From: a virus
Virus record (IMG/VR): IMGVR_UViG_3300011997_000009
Span: 1-31,012 of that record
Direction: 5' to 3' (one strand)
Length of the DNA stretch: 31,012 bases
The position numbers and the translations under genes are program-made. The stretch's first letter is position 1. Every line of letters starts with the position of its first letter. This document shows positions 1 to 8,425 of the stretch, piece after piece. The notes under the pieces were generated by a model. That model did no database searches. It was not told the DNA's origin and worked only from the letters and a program-made list of their open reading frames with translations.

Positions 1-1950
1 TTCAGGCGCGGGCGTGCTGGCGATCTTCTCGGCGACGGCGGCGAGGCCGGCGTTGTTCGCGTCTTGATTGGCCTTGGCCTGATCGGCGGCGGCTTGGGCG
101 GCGGCTGCGACCGCGTCGAGAGGCGCGGCGGTTTCTGTTGGTGCTGAAGTGCCGTTGTCGCTTTGCGTGGCGGGCTGGCGCTCCGAAGTTTTCGGGGGGA
201 TTGTCGTGCTGGCGGCGTCGAGGGATGTGGAGGTTTCTGCGGGTGCTGATACGAGAGATTCAGCCTGCTTTACCTGAGCGACACTGTTCGCGGATGTAAC
301 ATCGATTTGTTGCCCCGAAGAGGTCGTGATCGTGGATTTCTTCGGAAGCTCTGATGCTGCGACTTTTTCGCCACCCTCTTTTTGAAGTGTGCCGCCTTGG
401 TTAGGTTTCGCCGTTGCCACGGCGTTGAGCGCTTTGAAGGTATCAGAAAGGGCAGAAGTATTTTTGACTAACTCACCGGAATTTTGGTCGATGTGCTGGC
501 GCTGCGCGTCAAGCGCTTGCTTGTTTTGTTCGAGCGCTAACCGCTGGGCGGCACCACCGATATCTTTGGGCGTAAGCGCGGTGAATTGATTGAGTGCAGC
601 CTGCGCGGTGTTTATCGCCTTTGTATCGCCCGATAATTTTGCGGACGCGAGTTGAGCCTGGAGTTCCTTCTGCTTTGCAACGATCTGCTTCTCTGTTTCC
701 GCATCGGTCTTCAGCGCCTCCGTGCGCGCTTTGGCATTCGTTATACTCTTCCCCTCGTCTTCGATCGCCCGAGTCTCAGAAATAAGTGGTTTTCGCGCGG
801 CTTCAGCAGCTTTGACCGATTCGTTTGTGATGCGCGTTTTTGCGACATCTTTTTCGGTCTGCGTTACCACCTCCTGAATGCCTTGCGTCGTGGTCTTCGC
901 CTGTCCTTGTTCCTGTTGGAGTTGGCCAACGCTCGCGGCATGGCTCAGTTGGGCTTCGAGAGCGGCAACTTTATTTTGCGCATCAGTGATCTGCTTGATC
1001 TGTTCAGGAGACTGAATGTCAGTCGAGCCAGCGAACTGCTGCAGCGAAGTCAGCTCGGATTTCTTTGCCCGCAATTGCGCTTCCAGCTGCAATCGTTCAG
1101 TGAGAGCTTTTGTCGCTTCTACTAGCGCTTCATCGGCCTTTTTAAGTTCGGCCTTTTTTTTGGCAAGATCGGTCTCCGCGATCGTCAATTCATTCGCACT
1201 TTCTTTTAGCTTTTGCGCGCGCAAGGCGTCTTCGCGGTCGCGCTGTTTGGCCAAAAGATCGGTTTCGACTCCTTGAATTTGTTTGGCCTTTTCCGAATCG
1301 GTTGACAGCGGATTATTTTGAATCTGGGCGATTTTCGTGGCAGCCGCGACTTCATCGCGTTTGCCCTGCAGGTCCAACTGTTCACGAAACAGTTCATTCG
1401 CTGCCTGTATCTTAGTCTTTACTGTGTCCAGTTCGCGCTGGAGCACATCCATTTTCACTTTTCCGACGGCGCTACCGAATGCTTCTGCCTGTTTGAATTT
1501 ATTGGCTAAATCCTCGGCTGATTCCTTCGTCGTGCCGAATTTCGCGTTCAGCTTATCGACGAGAGGGATCAGGACCTGCAATGCGGCTGAACCGAGGATG
1601 AAAATCCCCCCGATCAGATTCGTCTTCAGCAGAAGGCCCAGCGCTTTGATCGAGTAGCCGAGGCGCCCGATCTGTGAGATATTGCCCTGAGCGACTTCGG
1701 AGAGCACCCGGCCGGCGTCCGCACCTTCGAGATAGCCTTTGCCCAACTCATGAACGCTGTGCGCAGCTTCGTTGGTGGATTGCGTGCTTTTCTTGCCGGC
1801 TTCGCTGGCTTTGTCGCCGAGATTCGTCAGCGGCGTGCCGGTGTCGGTCGCGGCCGTGCCGAGGCCATCGATCGCTTTTTTGGTGTCGGCGACCGCCGCG
1901 GTGTCGGCCGTGGTCGTGATCCTGATATTTAGCTCGGGGGAGTCGGGCAT
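1..1950 (-). CDS. Tape-measure-like tail protein, 3' end outside window
   Basis: The reading frame starts at the ATG at 1950 and stays open for 650 codons to position 1, so the C-terminus is missing. The N-terminus (MPDSPELNIRITTTADTAAV) is followed by a short hydrophobic stretch near residues 105-125 (LLLKTNLIGGIFILG). After that come several hundred residues rich in Ala, Lys, Glu and Gln with heptad-like spacing, as expected of a long coiled coil. A tape-measure protein sets tail length and sits inside the tail tube. The call rests on composition, length and position at the end of the tail block. No peptidase or lysozyme domain is visible in the part present. A long tail-associated coiled-coil protein of another kind is the alternative. 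The start lies four bases beyond the stop of the upstream gene. Confidence 0.65.
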   Translation of the reverse strand, partial: MPDSPELNIRITTTADTAAVADTKKAIDGLGTAATDTGTPLTNLGDKASEAGKKSTQSTNEAAHSVHELGKGYLEGADAGRVLSEVAQGNISQIGRLGYSIKALGLLLKTNLIGGIFILGSAALQVLIPLVDKLNAKFGTTKESAEDLANKFKQAEAFGSAVGKVKMDVLQRELDTVKTKIQAANELFREQLDLQGKRDEVAAATKIAQIQNNPLSTDSEKAKQIQGVETDLLAKQRDREDALRAQKLKESANELTIAETDLAKKKAELKKADEALVEATKALTERLQLEAQLRAKKSELTSLQQFAGSTDIQSPEQIKQITDAQNKVAALEAQLSHAASVGQLQQEQGQAKTTTQGIQEVVTQTEKDVAKTRITNESVKAAEAARKPLISETRAIEDEGKSITNAKARTEALKTDAETEKQIVAKQKELQAQLASAKLSGDTKAINTAQAALNQFTALTPKDIGGAAQRLALEQNKQALDAQRQHIDQNSGELVKNTSALSDTFKALNAVATAKPNQGGTLQKEGGEKVAASELPKKSTITTSSGQQIDVTSANSVAQVKQAESLVSAPAETSTSLDAASTTIPPKTSERQPATQSDNGTSAPTETAAPLDAVAAAAQAAADQAKANQDANNAGLAAVAEKIASTPAPE

Positions 1951-1954
1951 GGGC

Positions 1955-2827
1955 TTAGCGGCCCGTCGGCGTGATCAGATACGTATTCAGCAGCGTGTGC
2001 AGATCTGCGACCTCAGTGCTGGTCAGGGTGCCGTCCGTGAAATAGGCGACTGCGCAGCGCCCTTTCCAATACGTGATCGTGCCATTTTCATCCGCACCCA
2101 TCAGCCGGATGCCTCTGTCGCTCGCTCCCGATGCGCTATCTGATGTCGTGTTGGTTGCGAGTGAAGCACCATCCTTGAACAATTCACGGCTGGTCGCGCT
2201 TGAGCGCTGCCCATAATAATCGCCGTTCGTCGCAGCGGTTGAATCGCCTGCGCCGTTGCCGGCGTTTCCCCAGCGAAAACTTCTGACGTTTGAACGCAGG
2301 TCCAGGACGAATCGATTGGTGCCACCGCTGTTATAGCAGCCAACGGGCTCGACTGATGTCCCAGTAAAATCAATACTGTTTTCCCAATAACCAAAACCTC
2401 CGTTGCTGCCTGAGCCCAGTTGGCCAGGTGCGAATGCCAGCGTGAATATCTTGTTGGAGCCGTTACCCTTCAACCCCGTGGACGGCGAAAAATCTGCGTC
2501 GACAAAATTTGTGTTCGTCGCAGTGGCCGAAATCCCGAGTCGATTGATCAGCGCCACACGACACGCCGCCACATTCTGCCCGAGCATCGGAAGAAGATGA
2601 ACGATCTTGTCGCGAAATGTTGAGCGGTTGATCGCCTCGATAAGTCCGCGGGCGATGATCACGTCGTTCGTGCTCAGCGTCCCGCCGGCGATGTACACAT
2701 TTTTAACCCAACTGGTCAGCTGAGAATCATCCTTGTGCGCGTTGAGCCCGGCCAATGCTGTCGGCCCGAGACTCGCCTGGAGGTTGACCGTGAAGAGTAG
2801 TGCCATCCAAATAAAGAATCGATTCAT
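1955..2827 (-). CDS. Secreted or fibre-like tail protein with Sec signal
   Basis: 290 aa. It opens with a classical signal peptide (MNRFFIWMALLFTVNLQASLG, probable cleavage after QAS). The body is rich in Gly, Ser, Thr and Asn, with strand-like segments such as GFGYWENSIDFTGTSV and RFVLDLRSNVRSFRWG. It ends in GTLTSTEVADLHTLLNTYL, a type of ending often seen in concanavalin/LamG-like phage surface proteins. It lies between a fibre-like gene and the tape-measure-like gene, which suggests a tail tip or receptor-binding protein. The signal peptide is odd for a virion component, so a protein exported to the lysogen's surface is also possible. The specific function is not recognised. Confidence 0.6.
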   Translation of the reverse strand: MNRFFIWMALLFTVNLQASLGPTALAGLNAHKDDSQLTSWVKNVYIAGGTLSTNDVIIARGLIEAINRSTFRDKIVHLLPMLGQNVAACRVALINRLGISATATNTNFVDADFSPSTGLKGNGSNKIFTLAFAPGQLGSGSNGGFGYWENSIDFTGTSVEPVGCYNSGGTNRFVLDLRSNVRSFRWGNAGNGAGDSTAATNGDYYGQRSSATSRELFKDGASLATNTTSDSASGASDRGIRLMGADENGTITYWKGRCAVAYFTDGTLTSTEVADLHTLLNTYLITPTGR

Positions 2828-2830
2828 GGC

Positions 2831-4426
2831 TCAGGTGTCGTTCGGTGAACTCGTCGTGTAGATCACCTTTATGCCATAGAGTCGCGCGACGACCGTCATC
2901 GTGTCCGAAGCGTCGGCAGCTTTTCGGTAGATGCGGAAATAGACCGTGTCTCCTGCTGCGGGTGTGCCGGCAATCGTGATTGCTGAGCTTGCCGCTGTAA
3001 TGTACTGGGTATCGGTCGTGCCGCCGGTGTCAGTCACCGTCTGCGCTGTCCCATAACTAACAATGAGGGTGTCTCCATCGCTGACTGCGACGCCCTGGGC
3101 GCCCCAGACGGTGCCGAAGTTCGTCGTCGTCGAAGGATGCGACCAGATGAACTGAACGACGACCGTCGAGTCATTCCAGCTCTTTGGCATCGCAACATTA
3201 AACTGAGCATATTGCTCCGTGCTGGGATCGAACTCGACATACTGCAGATCAGGCTGGCCGCTCGCACCGGCGACTAGCTTGAGAGTCGTGCAGCCGTTCG
3301 TATAGGCAGGCGTCAACGCGGCCGCTGGAATATAGATCGTCTGTGCGCCGATGGGGTTGATGTCGGCGATAGTCTTGCCGCCATCCTTCAACAGTTTTCC
3401 GGTCGTTGTATCAAAGGAGGCGATGCGCGAATCTACGGCGCTCGAAGGGCCAACGACATCCCCCGAGCCACTGCCGGCGGTTGCGGTAAGAGCGCCGGCG
3501 GAAAGACTCAAACCGCTTCCAACTGTGATTTCCTCGATTGCTCCGGTGCTAGCTGTCGTGCGGCCAAGCAAAGTGCCCGTGGACATGGTGTAGCCGGATG
3601 ACGTAATCGATCCGCTGGCGCCGGCGCCCGCACCTGCGGCGACCCAGCCGGTGTTTCCTGTGCCGCTTTCTTTGATGTAGAGCGTGGTCGCGGTTCCGCC
3701 GTCGGTGCGGTGAAAGGTTGAGCCGACTGCGGCAGTGACTGCGCTCTCGGGTGAGCCGGTGCCGTAGGTTTCCGTCACGCTGCCGGTGAAGATGATTTTA
3801 GGCGCGGTGATGTCGGTCGTGAATATGGGGCTCGTGCCGAGCACTACGGCGCCGGTGCCTGTCTCGTCGCTGATGACTCCGGCGAACTGGAGCGAGGTCG
3901 TAGCTGCGAACTGTGCGAGCGTACCGGATGTGACCGCATCGCCGGCGCCGGCCGGCACCGCGAGCGTGCCATCGTCGCGGAGAAACTTAGTGCCGTCGGG
4001 TGTGCCGGTCGCGAGGTTCGCGACGGGAATCACCCCTGAGATATTCGCTGCGGGGATCGCGGTGAGATTTGCCGCAATGGCAGCGGGTAGCGTCGCCGGG
4101 AAGCGCGCATCTGGCAGCGTGCCGCTGGTCAGATCGCTGGCGCTGCGGGTCGCTAGATCGGCCAGGCTGCTGCCGGTTTTGTTAACCCATAGCCAGGTGA
4201 CTTGATCGTTCGCGAGCGTGAGCGTGCCGAGCGAATAATTGAACGTGCCCGTGCCTGTGAGCGTGCCGGCATTGGTCAGAGTGGCGCCTGAAACGATCGA
4301 GCCGGTCGAGCCGTTGATCGAGGGGTTGGTTAGCGGCGTGCCCGACGGTAACGCGGCGTGCACGCACGTTGCAGCGACGATGCAGAGGAGTGAGAAAAGT
4401 TTTCGCATGGGATGATTCGCGCTCAT
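2831..4426 (-). CDS. Tail fibre-like protein
   Basis: About 531 aa from the ATG at 4426, which overlaps the upstream stop as ATGA. A second candidate start at 4408 gives MRKLFSLLCIVAATCVHA directly, a clear signal peptide. Longer in-frame extensions upstream lie inside the neighbouring gene and look spurious. The body has low-complexity Thr/Gly/Ala/Ser repeats (for example NAGTLTGTGTFNYSLGTL) typical of beta-helical or trimeric fibre shafts. A more globular C-terminal domain has motifs such as VYFRIYRKAADASDTMTVVA. Position in the tail block supports a fibre or receptor-binding role. The Sec signal is unexpected and is discussed as a finding. Confidence 0.65.
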   Translation of the reverse strand: MSANHPMRKLFSLLCIVAATCVHAALPSGTPLTNPSINGSTGSIVSGATLTNAGTLTGTGTFNYSLGTLTLANDQVTWLWVNKTGSSLADLATRSASDLTSGTLPDARFPATLPAAIAANLTAIPAANISGVIPVANLATGTPDGTKFLRDDGTLAVPAGAGDAVTSGTLAQFAATTSLQFAGVISDETGTGAVVLGTSPIFTTDITAPKIIFTGSVTETYGTGSPESAVTAAVGSTFHRTDGGTATTLYIKESGTGNTGWVAAGAGAGASGSITSSGYTMSTGTLLGRTTASTGAIEEITVGSGLSLSAGALTATAGSGSGDVVGPSSAVDSRIASFDTTTGKLLKDGGKTIADINPIGAQTIYIPAAALTPAYTNGCTTLKLVAGASGQPDLQYVEFDPSTEQYAQFNVAMPKSWNDSTVVVQFIWSHPSTTTNFGTVWGAQGVAVSDGDTLIVSYGTAQTVTDTGGTTDTQYITAASSAITIAGTPAAGDTVYFRIYRKAADASDTMTVVARLYGIKVIYTTSSPNDT

Positions 4427-5109
4427 TCGATCGCGATGTATTCGAGATAGTAGGTCGTGTCGGGGATCGCGCCGGTGAAGTCGCAATCGAAGCCGTCGAC
4501 GGTATAGCTCGGTTGGTTAGGTATCGCGCGGATGTCCTGGCCTCCGCTCGGTCGCGAAATCCACGCCCACACCGTCGTCGGCACGGCGGACAGCGGGGTC
4601 GAGAAGGTGACGGTCTTGCCGACATCGGCCGCCGTGAGTTGGATGGAGCCGCGGCGTCTCACGATGAAATCATCTGCGGGATCGGGCGACGCTGGGAGAT
4701 CGGCGGGCACGTCGGTCGTGAAGGCACCGCCCTTGATCGTGTATTGCACCGTGACTCGTACCGCATCGAGGCGTTGCATCTGCAGCTGCACGATGGCGCC
4801 AGAGAGATAGAGGTCTTCGATATCCGCTCCTTCGCCGGCTTCCCAAGTGACCGCGCCCTGACGCGCCACGTCGGCGCGGTGCGTGAGGAAGAATTTCTGC
4901 GCGAGCCGAACGGTGTCGAAATGCCGCTCGACGCGAAACTGCAGCACGACATTTTCCCCGGCGCGATCGAAGTAAGTCTTCGTCGCGGCGCGAAAGAACG
5001 GGACCACATCCTCGATCGACTCGCCGTTGAGCGACATGCCGGCAGGGCCGACCATGCCGGTGGCGAGGGCGGAATCACAGAGCAGTGTATTGTCAACGAG
5101 GATGCGCAC
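4423..5109 (-). CDS. Phage tail protein, function unknown
   Basis: 228 aa from a GTG start at 5109. The sequence is mixed alpha/beta. Its middle (VTWEAGEGADIEDLYLSGAI, VTVQYTIKGGAF) suggests beta-rich packing, and the C-terminus carries a compact beta segment (VPTTVWAWISRPSGGQ, TTYYLEYIAIE). No signal peptide or membrane segment is present. It lies between the putative tail tube gene and the fibre gene, whose start overlaps its stop by four bases. A baseplate or distal-tail role is inferred from position only. Confidence 0.6.
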   Translation of the reverse strand: MRILVDNTLLCDSALATGMVGPAGMSLNGESIEDVVPFFRAATKTYFDRAGENVVLQFRVERHFDTVRLAQKFFLTHRADVARQGAVTWEAGEGADIEDLYLSGAIVQLQMQRLDAVRVTVQYTIKGGAFTTDVPADLPASPDPADDFIVRRRGSIQLTAADVGKTVTFSTPLSAVPTTVWAWISRPSGGQDIRAIPNQPSYTVDGFDCDFTGAIPDTTYYLEYIAIE

Positions 5110-5156
5110 ACGTGTGGAGGCTTTAGGCTGTAGGCTTTAGGCGAGAGGCTCGTGGA

Positions 5157-6332
5157 TCAGGCCGGTGCGGCGGCGCCGATGTAGAAGAGCGGGTTCGCGA
5201 CGCCGGACGTGAAGGTGCGAGTGGCCTGCCAGGTGAGTTCGCCCATGCGGTCGAGCTTGCTGCTCCAGAGAGCAGGACCTCCGACCAATGCGGCAGCGTA
5301 GAGCCGCACATAAACGCCCGTGCCCTCGATGTTGTAATCACTGCCAGCGAGCGAGCGGCCACGCGTGGCACCGGCTCCCTGCAGCGCGATCGCGGTCATG
5401 AGGTCGGAGAGGCTTGGCCCCATCGGCTGCGCTTTCGCGGTGAAAGCGAGTGCGGAAATGCGACGGGTGAGAATCCCCGACGCATCATCCTCGACTGCTT
5501 CGAGGCTCAGCGTCGGATCAACCTTGATGCCGGTCTTGGTGTAAACGCTGGCCCACGGCGCGGCGCCCCAGGTAAACGCGTAGGGCTGCGTGAGGATGTC
5601 CGCCGGATCGAAGCCGCTATCGGCAAACGTCGCTGTGTCGATCGTGTAGAGAGACGCGGCGGTGCTCCAGGCGATGCCGTTTTTCGCGAAGCACTCGAAC
5701 TCGACATCGCCCCAGAGCGTCGCGATCGAACTGAGTACGAGCGAAGGCATTTTCGATACGGCGGCATTGTGCAGCGTGATGCGCGTGCCATCGTTGCCGA
5801 TGATCACGAGCGCTTTTTGGATCACGAACGCGAGGTCACCGGAGCCGATGGCCGTGATGTCAATCGCACTCGTGGCCGCGATGGCGGCGGCGGCGGTGAG
5901 ATGCACCGTGCGCAGGCCGGCAGCATCGGCGCTCAAATAGTAGAGCGTCGCGGCGGTGAGGCCCGTCGGCATTGTGTCCGTGGTGCCGAACGAAACCGGC
6001 GTGCCGGCGGCGAGGCTTGTCGCGGCCACGGCAACGGTGTCGGCAGTCGCATCGACTGCGCTCACCGGATAACGCGGTGTGATCAGACTCCCGATCGCGC
6101 TGGAGAGATACGGGAAGAGCACCGAGAGATCGCTGAAGATGCCTTCAGGTGTGAAGCTCACCTTGACCGGCTGGCCCGAGACGCGCTTATCGACCGCACC
6201 GTAGAGATCGTTGACGACATCGAAGGTGTCGAGTGAGAGGTTGAGGGTAACGTCGCCCTTCGATCGGAAGGTCGACCCGTCATATTGAATGAGGCAAGGG
6301 CCTCCGATGATTGTGGCGAGGTTTGTGGACAT
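5157..6332 (-). CDS. Probable major tail (tube) protein
   Basis: 391 aa, starting MSTNLATIIGGPCLIQYDGS. The early segment (FRSKGDVTLNLSLDTFDVVNDLYGAVDKRV) and the central segment VEFECFAKNGIAW resemble the beta-sandwich layout of phage tail tube proteins. The C-terminal third (ISALAFTAKAQPMGPSLSDL and a closing TRTFTSGVANPLFYIG) is also strand-rich. An insertion around residues 90-170 is Ala/Thr-rich and may be an added Ig-like or linker domain, making the protein longer than a typical tube subunit. The gene follows the tail-terminator-like gene, the normal place for a tube gene. No sheath gene is seen in the window, which favours a non-contractile tail. Confidence 0.6.
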   Translation of the reverse strand: MSTNLATIIGGPCLIQYDGSTFRSKGDVTLNLSLDTFDVVNDLYGAVDKRVSGQPVKVSFTPEGIFSDLSVLFPYLSSAIGSLITPRYPVSAVDATADTVAVAATSLAAGTPVSFGTTDTMPTGLTAATLYYLSADAAGLRTVHLTAAAAIAATSAIDITAIGSGDLAFVIQKALVIIGNDGTRITLHNAAVSKMPSLVLSSIATLWGDVEFECFAKNGIAWSTAASLYTIDTATFADSGFDPADILTQPYAFTWGAAPWASVYTKTGIKVDPTLSLEAVEDDASGILTRRISALAFTAKAQPMGPSLSDLMTAIALQGAGATRGRSLAGSDYNIEGTGVYVRLYAAALVGGPALWSSKLDRMGELTWQATRTFTSGVANPLFYIGAAAPA

Positions 6333-6371
6333 AAAAAAAGTGGGAGTGAAAGGGACTGAGGGAGTGAGGGA

Positions 6372-7076
6372 CTAAGTGACGGATTGCTGGGCGATGTCGC
6401 TTTGCTGGCTGCCGGTTTTTTCGCCGGCGACACGGATCACGGTGCCGCTTGCAGGCGTCGTGAAAGGGGCGGAATAGAGCGTTGCAGCGGTGTTGCTGGC
6501 GCTCGGATAAGACTCGTCGGTCGTGTAGTAGATCGCGGCGCCGCTGGTCGCGCAGGCGAGCGTGACGTTGGTGTCGATCGTGATCGTCGGGCGGATCACC
6601 TTCGACGGAACGGCCAGTTGCACGAAGCTCGTGAACGTGACGACGTATGCGCGCAAGCCGGGGAGACTCTCGTCGGGCACGATCGCGTTTTGATCGCCCA
6701 CGAAAACCTGCGTGACACCATACGGCACGAAGTGGTGGAAGAGCTGGAGCGCGGCGATCGCGAGCTGCTCGGCGCTCTTGCCGGTGCCTTGGGCGCTGGC
6801 ATTGTGCGTCGGGTGCTCGATGATCAGCAACTGCTGCACGGGCGAGGTGCGCGGGCCCGGCACGTTGGGATCGACCACATCGAGCACGGGCAGCTTAACG
6901 ATTACGCATGCGCCGACTTTGCTCGCGCGGCCTTTGAGCACGCCGAGCTGGCCGCTGATTTCATCAACTGTGAGGGCGCGGCGCTGTTGGATGATCGCCA
7001 CGTCGGAGAAATACGGCTCGGCCAGGAGCCGGCCTTCGAAGTCTTCCTGAATTCCTGCGATGGGATTCCGGCTCAC
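6372..7076 (-). CDS. Tail terminator-like protein with C-terminal CHB_HEX-type domain
   Basis: 234 aa from a GTG at 7076 that overlaps the preceding stop (GTGA). Residues 1 to about 160 look like a small tail-completion protein. They include a helix with QLAIAALQLFHHFVPYG and the strands ACVIVKLPVLDVV and LLIIEHPTH. Residues from about 165 form a separate unit: PTITIDTNVTLACATSGAAI, then YYTTDESYPSASNTAATLYS, APFTTPASGTVIRVAGEKTG. This matches the layout of the chitobiase/beta-hexosaminidase C-terminal Ig-like domain (TTDGS-P...YtgPf...TT-I-A). The N-terminal call rests on gene order between the gpG-like and tube genes; the C-terminal call rests on motif. Confidence 0.6.
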   Translation of the reverse strand: MSRNPIAGIQEDFEGRLLAEPYFSDVAIIQQRRALTVDEISGQLGVLKGRASKVGACVIVKLPVLDVVDPNVPGPRTSPVQQLLIIEHPTHNASAQGTGKSAEQLAIAALQLFHHFVPYGVTQVFVGDQNAIVPDESLPGLRAYVVTFTSFVQLAVPSKVIRPTITIDTNVTLACATSGAAIYYTTDESYPSASNTAATLYSAPFTTPASGTVIRVAGEKTGSQQSDIAQQSVT

Positions 7077-7651
7077 GAGGCACCTCCCGGCCAGGCGCTC
7101 TCGATGGCGGCGCTGACGGCTTTCGAATAATCTGCCTCGCGCTCGGTGATCGTGGAGAAAATGAATGAGCGCTTCGGCATCTTCATGTGACGGCTGTGCG
7201 CCTTCACGAAAGCGACGCCAGAGGCGGTACGCTTCGCGGTCTTGCGGCGACGAATACGACCGTCGGCGAGGCTGACCTGCGCAACGCCGACCTCGGTTTG
7301 GTTGCGCGTCTGCACCTTGCGGCTGAACGCGCTGACCTGCACCGTGCTGTCGAATCCGAACTCGTGCACACCGGCATATTTCACATTGGAGCCGATCGCG
7401 GATTCTGCAGTCATCTCGCTAACGACCGCGTTGCTCTTGCGGATCGAGGAGCGAAGCCGGTTGCTGACGACGCCGAGCACGTCAGGGCGCGGGCCGCTGA
7501 GCTTGTTCCTCTGCATCGCACCGATCGAGAGTTCGTTTTGCAGATCGAGCGCCTTGGCGATCGCCTGCTGCATCGCGGGCGTGAAGCGGCCGAGCGCAGC
7601 GACAATCTCCGCTGCGTTGGAACTGAGCGTGATGACCAGGACGTCGCTCAT
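7073..7651 (-). CDS. HK97 gp10 / Mu gpG-like virion morphogenesis protein
   Basis: 192 aa. The sequence shows the family pattern: an N-terminal helix (AAEIVAALGRFTPAMQQAI), a central segment with YAGVHEFGF (the conserved YA.vHEfG motif), and a C-terminal MPKRSFIFSTITE (the conserved 'P.RpFl' motif followed by a helix). These proteins complete the head-tail joint and are required for tail attachment. A basic loop (IRRRKTAKRT) lies between the two motifs. The gene overlaps both neighbours by four bases, so it is translationally coupled between the connector and the tail-terminator-like gene. Confidence 0.8.
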   Translation of the reverse strand: MSDVLVITLSSNAAEIVAALGRFTPAMQQAIAKALDLQNELSIGAMQRNKLSGPRPDVLGVVSNRLRSSIRKSNAVVSEMTAESAIGSNVKYAGVHEFGFDSTVQVSAFSRKVQTRNQTEVGVAQVSLADGRIRRRKTAKRTASGVAFVKAHSRHMKMPKRSFIFSTITEREADYSKAVSAAIESAWPGGAS

Positions 7652-8283
7652 GTCAGAGTGTGGCGCACGTAATCGCGCAGGGTTCGCTCGACCAGGGGAA
7701 CTAGATCAACGCCCGCAGCGGCGGCGGGCGTGCTCGCCTTTTCGGCGATCGAGAGGCCCAGCTTGTCGCGCTGGCTCCAGACGTATTCGCATTGGAAAAG
7801 CCACGCGAAGAAGAGATCGTTGGGCAGCGCAGTCGAACCGGTCGGCACCGCGGTCGGATAGCCAACGTCGGCGGGCTCCAGCGTTTCGAAAAAGTATCCA
7901 CCGGTGTAGGTCAGCCGGATCCGCGAATCGGACGAACCGAAGATGCCGTTGAAGCGCACGAGTCCGGCTGACTCGGAGAGGTTCAGAATGTTGTCGTTGA
8001 CCGCGCCCTGATCGACGTAGCCATCGGTCAGCGTGTCGCGCAGCTCCACCTTGGTGATCTCCTCGATCGGATAACGCGGTAGCACGATGTGGCTGCGATC
8101 GGCGCTGAACTCGAACGTGTCGGCGGCGACTCGACCGAACACGCGGTTGCAACGCTTCTCCATGAGCGCTGCAACGCCCTTGCCGAGGTTGGCAATGGGC
8201 GTGTCGTAATCCGTGCCGGAGACGAGCGCCGCGGTGAGCAGGTGCGTCTTGAGCGTGGAGAGATTGCCGAGACCGAGGTTCAT
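7648..8283 (-). CDS. Head-tail connector / head completion protein
   Basis: 211 aa. The protein starts with a helical segment (LSTLKTHLLTAALVSGTDYD). It then has LEKRCNRVFGR-like and LPRYPIEEITKVELRD sequences, characteristic of gp6-type connector proteins ('R.PI..i..v...d'). A strand-rich middle (IRLTYTGGYFFE) and a C-terminal helical region with LVERTLRDYVR follow. It is likely to form a ring below the portal. Position after the capsid gene and before the gpG-like gene supports this. The family assignment is by motif and order. Confidence 0.7.
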   Translation of the reverse strand: MNLGLGNLSTLKTHLLTAALVSGTDYDTPIANLGKGVAALMEKRCNRVFGRVAADTFEFSADRSHIVLPRYPIEEITKVELRDTLTDGYVDQGAVNDNILNLSESAGLVRFNGIFGSSDSRIRLTYTGGYFFETLEPADVGYPTAVPTGSTALPNDLFFAWLFQCEYVWSQRDKLGLSIAEKASTPAAAAGVDLVPLVERTLRDYVRHTLT

Positions 8284-8288
8284 GAGAC

Positions 8289-8363
8289 TTAGCGGGTGAT
8301 GATGGGGAGCGGGCGCTTGATCGGCGCGGGCATCGGTTTTTTGACTGGTGGTTTAGGAAGCAT
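8289..8363 (-). CDS. Possible 24-aa Pro/Lys-rich peptide
   Basis: A short frame between the capsid hairpin and the connector gene encodes MLPKPPVKKPMPAPIKRPLP and four more residues before a stop at 8289-8291. It fills most of the gap between the two genes on the same strand. It is strongly basic and proline-rich. No convincing ribosome binding site precedes the ATG, so it may be untranslated. Small basic proline-rich peptides occur in this position in some phages, but no function is known to me. Confidence 0.35.
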   Translation of the reverse strand: MLPKPPVKKPMPAPIKRPLPIITR

Positions 8364-8379
8364 TTGAGGGCTCTCTAAA

Positions 8380-8407
8380 GCCCTGCGCCAAGAGGCGCGC
8401 AGGGCTG
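8380..8407 (-). terminator. Hairpin after the capsid gene
   Basis: A perfect 10-bp stem (AGCCCTGCGC / GCGCAGGGCT) with an 8-base loop lies just downstream of the major capsid stop codon on the leftward strand. Only three T residues follow it on that strand. It is better viewed as an attenuator or mRNA 3' stabiliser than a strong terminator. It would help raise capsid mRNA above the downstream connector and tail genes. Confidence 0.55.
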
Positions 8408-8425
8408 CTAAGAGAACTCAGCCGT

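Noticed and set aside
4369-5133. A 254-codon rightward frame over the tail and fibre genes
   Set aside because: Antisense to two coupled tail genes and of shadow composition; no neighbouring rightward genes.
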